A stretch of 64,000 nt of DNA from Lotus japonicus (lineage: Eukaryota; Streptophyta; Magnoliopsida; Fabales; Fabaceae): assembly GCF_012489685.1 (NCBI RefSeq), contig NC_080045.1:49435096-49499095 (forward strand). Reading direction: 5' to 3'. The translations under genes were made by a program, and so were the position numbers. Positions 56,430-64,000 of this stretch are shown piece by piece; position 1 is the first letter of the stretch; every line of letters begins with the position of its first letter. The notes under the pieces were generated by a model, which had not been told where the DNA came from, made no database searches, and saw only the letters and a list, made by a program, of their open reading frames with translations.

Positions 56430-59400
56430 TCAATAGTGTTTATATTTTCCACTTTTGGGAGTCAGCACATACATCTTACAAGCATGTGAATCTAACTCAG
56501 CAGATATTTCTCCCGAAACAGATGATTGTGTTGAATGCTGCAGAATTAAGTACACATCACATTCAAAACCATGGGGATTGTAAATTCTGTACCCTGTAAA
56601 GAACAAATTAAGTCACTTACCTCCCATAAGTCTCTAGCATCAACTATAGTTCCTGGTTTTAGGCCAATGTCAGACCATGATGCCTTTACCGTCGCATTTG
56701 ATGAGCTTCTATTCCATAAGATCACTGCTATCTTGTTACCTTTAAGAGGACCTGCCCACACCTGCCACAAAACCTTTCTATAATAAAGTTGTACTTGTAA
56801 AATATGACCCAAATGACACATGTATATGTTAGTGTATAGATAGACATATACTCCAACCAATTATTGACTTTGATTTGAGGAGTGCATTAGTTTGTATTTG
56901 TGTTATTTTTATGTGACAGTATGAGATATATGCACTTAAATAATAAAATACAATACAGTTTTGGAGTGATATATTAACTAAAAGCATAAAGTAGTATTAA
57001 ATATATAGAAGATTGTTATAAAACCTTAGCTCCAGTTTCATTGAATATTAGGAGAGCAAAACAAGGGAATTACCTCCAAATTGTTATTAGTTTTCACTTT
57101 CTTTCCTTGAACTCCTAGTTTGTCTGCAATACCATAAGAAGATTATAATTTGTAAGGTATATATCATTCTTATGTATTAAAGAAATCAAAGTCTTTTGCC
57201 ATTGAAGAAAGTCACAAGTGTTTTTATCTGTTCATGCCTTGGTTTACTGCAATAACTTCTTGGTTGGTTATCAGTTCATGTGTAGTGTTATCCATAGCAC
57301 GAATGTCACAACCAACCAATAAAGGGGCCTACACATTCAAGAGAAAATGGTTAAAGCATTGAAAAACATAATAATTTTTTTTAAGATGTTTCAAGAATTA
57401 GAGGACATTTTTTATGTAAGCATGTAATTAAATTTTGTTTAATGGTACCTTAGCTAATGCCCATATGCTGAAATGAGCACGATATTCTTCTGTGGTCATG
57501 CCTCCATTTCCAACTTCGAGCATGTCCGGATCTGATATTCAAATATCAATGACATATTTTTGGATCTAATATTGAAGTTGGGGGTAAATGTAATTGTAAT
57601 ATTCTGAAGTTAATGACACACTCATGAATAAACTATGTAACTCGAGTGGTTAAATCAATACCATTCCATCCTCCAGGTCGAGCATAAAGTGCCCATCGAT
57701 CATTTGAATCTGCTATGGAAGTCATACTAGGGGGAGAGAAATCAGTTAGCAATGTGGAAAACAAAGAAAGCAACTCAATAATGTAATACTTTTGAAACAA
57801 AGTCGTGAGAATTGATGACTTCTTTACTCAATTAGCACATTGATGCTCACCTTTCCCAATTATCTTCAATATCTCCTGTTGTTCTCCAACTATTTCCCAA
57901 TATTTTGCCCCAAATTTCTGGGTCTTCCCATCCCCTATGTTTGAGAAAACAATTAGTCATAGCTTTAAACTAAAAGGTGAAAAGCAAATGAAATTAATTT
58001 TGTTTCTACTTTATTTGTGTGAGAAACATTATGTCGCATTTGACTCACCATTCGCACATAGAGAAGAAGATTGGTCTTCCAGTGTTTAGTAAAGCTTGAC
58101 TCATTGGTGGGTACCTGTTTTACAAAATGTATATGAAATTTTGATTCCTAGTTTTTATATAACTACAAGTATCAAATTGTATTTAATTCTGATCAATACC
58201 TTTGTTTGACGCTTATACCATTATTTTCGCAATTATCATACTTCAAGTAATCAATTCCCTAAAGTAACATATAAATAATACATTAGTTAGCATTGTGTAG
58301 GTTGTAATAAATGATACAAACACTAAGTGACTTTCAGATGAATTCATCATACCCAGGAAGCAAATGTTTTTGCATCTTGTTCTTCATGTCCTAGTGATCC
58401 CGGCATACGTTTACTGCATGTTTGATTTCTACAAAGAAATTGTTCGTGATAAAAAATGCTTACATAATCATAGGCATGCTTGAGATCAAAGTTTTAAGGT
58501 TAATGTGTTGATACCCAGCATCTGAATAGATCCCAAACTTTAGACCTTTACTGTGAACATAATGAGCTAGAGCCCTAATTCCTGAAGGAAATGTTGAAGC
58601 CTTAGGAACCATATTTCCCTGGCATTGTTTGAAATTTATCAGATGTATTGAAAAAGGATAATATATAATATATAAAATTTAAACTATTTGCCCCTATTTT
58701 TTTTTTAACTTACACAAGCAACAAATAACACGAAATATTAGATAATATATGACAACATGCATGTTTTTATTTTCATTTTTTCATTCTTCTTTTAGCAAGA
58801 ACATTTTTTTTCTTCATTTTTTGCACAATATCAGTAATTTTTTTTTTATTCATCGGAAAGTACAATATCAGTAATTATAAACTACAAGAGAAACAAAAAA
58901 ATATGAAGGACAATGATTTTTTTTAAGGACAATGATTCGAAGGCATTGGTATTGCTTACCTGATGGTCTCGATTAATTTCGGCCCAGCAGTCATCTAAAA
59001 AGTACACAAAAAAATTTAAAATTGTTTCTTTATTAGTTGACAGAAAAAGAATATTTTATTTATTGATGGAAAAAGTGGATGCTTATCCCATATGCTTTTA
59101 ATTTACTGTATTGATATAATACTCTTAAGAAATTACTAGATAATATTTATTCATGTGTTTCTCTTACTCAACACAAAAATATAACAAAGTTAAAAATATA
59201 ACTAAGTTATTTTTGTATTTGTATTTCTCTTACTCAAATGAAGCATCCACGAATAATACTATCTATATTAGTGACTCATAAAAATAAAGAGTGACATCGA
59301 AATTTTTAATATTTGTACCTAAATTAATATATTTATAGCCCAAGGCTGCAAGGCCAGTTGACACCATTGCATCAGCTGAAACAATGAAAAATTATATTAA

Positions 59401-60342
59401 AAAGCAAGATTAGCTAAATTATAAATGCCTAAATTCGTAAATAAAATCACCTACTATTGGTGAGTTTCAAGTGCATATATCATTGTAGTAATGAACATAC
59501 CGGTTTCTCGAACTAAGCTTTCATTGATATCACATCCAAAACGATTCCAGCTATTCCACCTATCATATATACACTTTCGTGAATTTAACTGGAAAATAAT
59601 ATGAACTTTACTTTAAATTGAGAGATTTATTTCAGAGAATAATAATAAATAAAATAATGGTCTGAAAATTTAATCATGGATCATATATACTTTCACTAAA
59701 TACGATCTTGATATCCCACAAAACCTTTAGATATAAAGAAAAACGTATAATGTCTAGAAAAAATTGTAAGAGCCTATAGAAGATAAAAAAGTGAGTGTTT
59801 CAGCTACAATAGGATTCTTTTAAAAAAACACATATATATAATCTTCCAATGTAAACTAATTAGTTCATGGCCAAACCATATTTTCCTCACGTAAATTGTG
59901 TGAATGTATGTGTTTAAAGAAAGAAAAGAGATAAAAGGTTTTGTGACTAAATTTTTTAACTTAGTTCACACCCCTAAATTCATTTCAATACATAAAAAAA
60001 CATATTCATTTTATAACAAAGTAATAATATAGTTTATGGATGGACCAGTTTTTAAAATATCAACCATAGAATTGATTATACAATAAATAAATGTTACCCC
60101 ATAGGAGGTGTTTGGCCTAGTCCGTTTTGAATGAAGTAGGTCCTAACTTGATCGGTAGATATTGAAATCTCTCTAGTTTTGTTCAACAGTACGCGAGAAG
60201 CTTCACAACCACTTGCATTCAAAAGAATGAACATGCAAAATGCAAGCACCGTTACCATTGGTAACTTGCAAGAGAATGAAAATTTCATAACCATGATACT
60301 ACTATAGATAAAGATGTATATTTGCGTATATATGTGTTTCAC
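56430..60342 (-). CDS. Alpha-galactosidase, glycoside hydrolase family 27
   Basis: The enzyme removes terminal alpha-1,6-linked galactose from raffinose-type sugars and galactomannans. It is probably secreted or vacuolar. Fifteen exons join in phase to 440 residues: 60098-60342, 59501-59559, 59319-59375, 58960-58994, 58515-58618, 58353-58428, 58200-58258, 58049-58114, 57851-57934, 57662-57726, 57449-57531, 57238-57328, 57074-57123, 56621-56761 and 56430-56537. A hydrophobic signal segment covers about residues 29-48. Family landmarks are [27 protein letters not shown] with the nucleophile Asp near 200, and TTGDIEDNW with the acid/base Asp near 255. The C-terminal beta domain ends [10 protein letters not shown]. 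Intron 12 begins GC (AAG|GCATGA) instead of GT; the others are GT-AG. Three ATGs (residues 1, 17, 19) could start translation. Confidence 0.96.
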
Positions 60343-61339
60343 AACACCAAAGCTATTAGTTTAATAGCTTTGATATTGAAGTAGATCAATGTGTGAAGCT
60401 GAAATATAGAATAGGCACAAGCAGAAAAAGAAGATATGTGTTATGGTAGTTAATACTGCCAATTTATAGAGAAAACGAAAGTGAGTTTTGGCTAGTCCTA
60501 GATTTCCAATTCCCCAGCTTGTCAACTTGATCGGTATATAATATTAATTTTTATCCTTAGTTTCTAATACCGATACATATATTCTATTGCTACTTTCTCT
60601 TTCAGTTTTTGTTTTTTTAGACAAAAGAATGTCGTTTTGTTGCAACAAAACAGAAATTTTGACATCTTATGGTGGTGATCATGTGTCACTTTCTCCCTTG
60701 CAAATAAAATACATAAATTCAAGGATTAGGTTGTTGTAAATGCCCATTCATATCATAGCAATATAGGACAAGTTTCTTTCTTGTAGCCGAGATAAATTAA
60801 CTGAAACATGGGTATTTACGTAAGGTGGATTTTTTCCCCATAATGGAGACTGAGACAAAAATCCTCCAAACGAAAATTTGGGGACAAGAATGAACATAAC
60901 TACACACATATATGTATGAGTTTGCTAACTTATTTCTACTTGTTTTTTAGAACAAGTAAGTTAACTTATTCTTATAAGATGGTGTTTCTATGGTTTCCAC
61001 CGGCTAAAGAGGGAGAGTGAGTGGGGAAGGAGAGGTGATGGAAAGATGCAAATGGGTTTTTTTTTTGTAATTATAAGTATTAGTGTCAATTTTTTTATTT
61101 CCTTTAAGAGGTCATAGTACGTGACCATTTGTATCAAGTCATTTTACTCTTTCACGGATGAAAGACCTATCTTGCTCTTTCACCCTAGAAGCCACCGTAA
61201 GATAATTGATCATTAGTAACTAACTAATTTTCATTAATATAAAAATTCAAATTTAAAAGTTGGGATGAAAAAAATGGTGGTGGTGGATGCTCAAAAAAAA
61301 TTTGAAATGTTAATTCAAATTTTCATTGAGTCTTTTGAC
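60343..61339. other. Upstream region of alpha-galactosidase
   Basis: This holds the minus-strand promoter. A TATAAATTGG-like box in minus reading lies near 60465 (plus strand CCAATTTATAG). Beyond that the sequence is AT-rich without recognised features. A short piece near 61200 resembles the dispersed phrase also found at 19620 and 20780. Confidence 0.35.
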
Positions 61340-61870
61340 CCAAAAAATTATTTCTTTATTAAAACTTTTTATGTAAAAATAATTTTTTATTTAATTTTTT
61401 TTTCCGAGTTTTTTGAGATGCAAAATCATTTATTAAATTATCATAATCAATTTGATTTAATATTTCTTTTTCAATTGATAATAAAATTAATTCATTTAAT
61501 CTTTGTTGAGACATAGTTGATCTAAGATAAGATTTTAATAATTTAAATTTTGAAAAACTTATTTCTGCCGAAGCAACAATTACAGGAATCGTTAACATTA
61601 ATCTATAAACAATAAAAGCATTTGAAAGGAATTAAGTATAATAATATAATTAAGTAAGTCAACTGGAGTATCATTTTCAACTTATATGATTTCTCTTAAA
61701 ATTTTAAATTCTGAAAATAAGTCTAATCCATCAATATCAGAATTTTTATTGTGTTTTAACGAACATTCAAGGTTAAGACAAGATTCTTTCAAACTTCAAA
61801 TTTTTAAAGACTTTAACTTCTCAGTACTAAAAAGAAAACCAAAAATATCTTGAAGGCTAAAACCTTTGCT
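61340..61870 (-). pseudogene. hAT transposase C-terminal remnant (TTF-type zinc finger/hATC)
   Basis: The minus strand reads LTIPVIVASAEISFSKFKLL and then YLRSTMSQQRLNELILLSIE, the hATC dimerisation region of plant hAT transposases and related MYM-type zinc-finger proteins. Upstream, at 61620-61870, broken frames such as DIDGLDLFSEFKILREI belong to the same protein, with stops between them. The zinc-finger and catalytic parts are missing. Confidence 0.7.
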
Positions 61871-62304
61871 GCCGGCACCTTATATAATATAGCAGAGAAT
61901 GGAAATTGGAAATCAAATACGTTTTTTTCTTAAACTTATAATATAGCCATAAGTCATCAAATACACAATCAATGCATAACATTTTTTTGTGAAACTAATG
62001 CATAACCTTAATGTCATTGATGACCATGGAAATTGGAAATTAACACAATTAAGGGGTCAACAAATTGTGTTTGCCGAGTAGGTGAAAAATGAAAGAAGCA
62101 TAATTTTGATTAATATCATATTAATACTTATTTTTGGGGCCTTTTTTACTTAGTAAAAAAATTTGAGGGTTTTTTTTTTACTTAGTAAAAAATTTCTTTT
62201 TTTTTGGCTTAAAACTCTTGCTTGAATGGCTTTGGGCCGGCGTTGAGGAGGTGGTTTGGGGATGCTCTAGAAAGAGGATGTTGATTTACACATGAATCTC
62301 TCCC
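61871..62304. other. AT-rich spacer
   Basis: T-rich with two related AACTTAGTAAAAAATTT-like phrases near 62150 and 62185. No coding signal. Confidence 0.35.
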
Positions 62305-62550
62305 TAGACTGGGCGAGCCCCTAGAGGGGCAACACCCAAGGGGTTGCCCGCCAAGCTGTGGGTCTCTAAGCTAGTTGATTGAGCCTCGATCAGCGAGGCC
62401 CAACTGGCCCACTAAAGACATTTGCACACGAGGGCCCAGCTCTAACCCTATAAATACACACATGAAATTCGGTTACTCTCTCTCTCTCTCTCGTGTAATC
62501 TCTCTACACTTTAGGGGTTACCTTCTCTCTTAGTGTTCATAGCAGGAACA
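62305..62550 (+). repeat. 5' LTR of the older relative
   Basis: It starts TAGACTGGGCGAGCCCCTAG, against TGGACTGGGCGAGCCCCTAG in the young element, and ends AGGAACA. It contains a (TC)n run near 62478 and CTATAAATACACAC near 62448, a likely promoter box. The following primer-binding site reads TTCAGCGTCGTCTGTGGGGA. Confidence 0.8.
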
Positions 62551-62677
62551 TTCAGCGTCGTCTGTGGGGATCAATGAACTTTTGATTCCTGGATCACGTG
62601 GATTGATTGCATGACTGATTATACTTGTGATTTTCGTTGATTTTGCCTTTGGTTTTCGTTGACTTCCGACGATTTGG

Positions 62678-64000
62678 ATGGAAACTCGTCGAAGAAGACA
62701 ACGCGACTCACCGGAGCGGAGGCACGTCTCACCTCCGCGGCGTGTCAGGAAGTCAGAACGACAGGTACAGGTGCGACGCGAGGAGGTGCAGCGGGAGCGA
62801 GTTCCCCGTGCTCCAGAGTTCGGGAACAAGAACCAGCCGCTGTCGTCACCTCCTCCTTCTCTACCACCTCCTCCACCGCCTTCTCCACCTCCTCCTCCAT
62901 CACTTTCGCTACCAGGAACTCCAGCACATTCACCTATTCTGTCACGTTCTCTGTCGTTGCCTCAAATGACGGTTACGCAAGGCGAATGGCAGCGAATGAT
63001 GTGCAGCATAGGCGATATACAACAACGGAATGGACATCTTCAGGCGCAGCTCGATTTCTTTCATTAGGAGCAACAAGATTAGGGAGTTCCTGAAGTGGAG
63101 ACGGTGACAGAGTTTCGTCCTTTCACGGCGGAGGTCGAGAATGTGGCGATTCCAGACAATATGAAGACTTTGGTTCTGGAATCTTACAACGGGGAGACCA
63201 ATCCAAAGGATCATATTCCTCTATTTCAATATACGAAAATGGTAATAAGTGCAGCTTCCGACGCGGTGAAGTGCAGGATGTTCCCGTCAACGTTCAAGCC
63301 GACGACAATGGCACAACTCTGCCTCGCGGCTCAATAACAAACTTCCGTGATTTTCGTCGAAGTTCTTGATATAGTTCTCAGCAAACAAGATTCAACAAGT
63401 GACTATCAATGATCTATATAACATTCGCCTGCAGGAGGGCGAAACATTGAAGAAGTACATGACGTGTTACAGTGCAACATCGGTGAAGGTGGAAGATACA
63501 GAGTCGCACGCCTGTGCGTTGGCGTTCAAGAATGGACCTCTGCCTGGTTCGTTGAATAGTAAGCTGAGTAGGAAGCCCGCCCGATCCATGGCGAAAATAT
63601 GAGCTCGAGCGAACACGTATATTATGGATGAGGAGGATGATGCATTTAAGCGCGCGAAAATGGAAAATGATGGAGTTCCGTCGAAGCAGCATGGGAGAGA
63701 CAAATTTGGTGGCGAGAAGGGAGAAAGCATGAGACACAGGGAAGAAAAGGGTAAATCGGCGGCGAGGCCGTTGAAGGAGTAGTTGTATCCACCGCGAGAA
63801 TATTTTGAGAGGCATCGCCCTTGGCAGCTGCAGCAATACCCTCGCTGAAGTGATGAAAGGGACATGGCGCTCAACACAAATTTAACAGATATCTATCGTG
63901 ACATCAAGGCCATGAATGGTTGATGAACCTAAGCTGCCAAAGCGTCCGCCGCGAAACGTGGATACGAGCAAGTGGTGCGAGTACTGCCGCACTGTGGGTC
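62678..64000 (+). pseudogene. Decayed gag gene of the older relative
   Basis: It starts METRRRRQRDSPERRHVSPP and follows the young gag closely through IGDIQQRNGHLQAQLDF. There is a TAG stop at 63065, then FRPFTAEVENVAIPDNMKTL, a frameshift and stop near 63337, INDLYNIRLQEGETLKKYM at 63402, another stop near 63600 and further breaks. A WCEYCRTVG-like knuckle start is visible at the very end. The protein cannot be made as it stands. Confidence 0.88.

Larger units (their letters stand above)
62305..64000 (+). mobile_element. Older relative of the gag-protease element, cut by the window end
   Basis: The 5' LTR, a mutated primer-binding site and a decayed gag frame occur in the same order as in 40321-45299, now on the plus strand. 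The element continues beyond the window, so I cannot say whether it has pol genes. Confidence 0.85.

Noticed and set aside
56546..56621. Reading on past exon 14 of alpha-galactosidase to a stop, giving a shorter C terminus
   Set aside because: A strong GTAAGT donor and a downstream exon that restores the conserved [10 protein letters not shown] end show this is an intron.

Overview
The window is nuclear DNA of a flowering plant. It is AT-rich, genes are split by GT-AG introns, and retrotransposons, MULEs, hAT and Stowaway MITEs and Helitrons sit nested in each other. The intact genes and the mobile-element mix point to a eudicot. A legume (Lotus-like) is my guess from general familiarity and is not proven by the sequence.

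Three intact, well-supported single-copy-type genes are present. (1) TIM21/SD3, a subunit of the mitochondrial inner-membrane translocase, lies on the minus strand at 8836-15184 with six exons. Its fourth intron has grown to about 4.7 kb. (2) A DUF789-family gene lies on the plus strand at 28404-31067 with six exons. (3) A GH27 alpha-galactosidase gene lies on the minus strand at 56430-60342 with 15 exons, including one GC-AG intron. For all three I joined the exons by hand and the reading phase closes at every junction. An unidentified gene remnant (780-2460, minus) and an unidentified 198-codon frame (55367-55963, plus) are less certain.

Layout. 1-3.3 kb: decayed, unrecognised gene. 4.3-4.8 kb: hAT-type MITE with a tRNA-like insert. 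6.8-7.5 kb: LINE remnant. 8.8-15.2 kb: TIM21, whose intron 4 holds a non-autonomous LTR element (9777-13644), itself split by a MULE (11540-13453) with a perfect 9-bp target duplication. 15.4-20.4 kb: a TIR element full of CCN trinucleotide repeats, a second MULE, a short LINE-type insertion with a 17-bp duplication, and a Stowaway MITE. 21.2-27.6 kb: minus-oriented Helitron-type cluster with a higher-order AT-rich tandem array. 28.4-38.7 kb and 51.6-54.3 kb: the DUF789 gene and at least five broken or partial copies of it, one inverted, mixed with PB1-like gene debris, LTR pieces and a LINE. 40.3-45.3 kb: a very young minus-strand LTR retrotransposon with identical LTRs that encodes only gag and protease. 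45.5-49.4 kb: a complete plus-oriented Helitron-type element. 49.8-51.7 kb: LINE and gypsy fragments. 54.6-60.3 kb: unknown GC-richer coding-like DNA, then alpha-galactosidase. 61.3-61.9 kb: hAT transposase remnant. 62.3-64.0 kb: a decayed relative of the 40-45 kb retrotransposon, cut by the window end.

The three host genes do not form a pathway. The dominant story is element-on-element insertion and local duplication around the DUF789 locus. I found no rRNA gene, no canonical tRNA gene, no CRISPR array and no prokaryote-type operon. I see no convincing evidence of a wholly new biological system. The most unusual items are the gag-protease-only retrotransposon with identical LTRs, the MITE carrying a Pol III-like unit, the nested insertions in TIM21 intron 4, and the inverted DUF789 exon pair.
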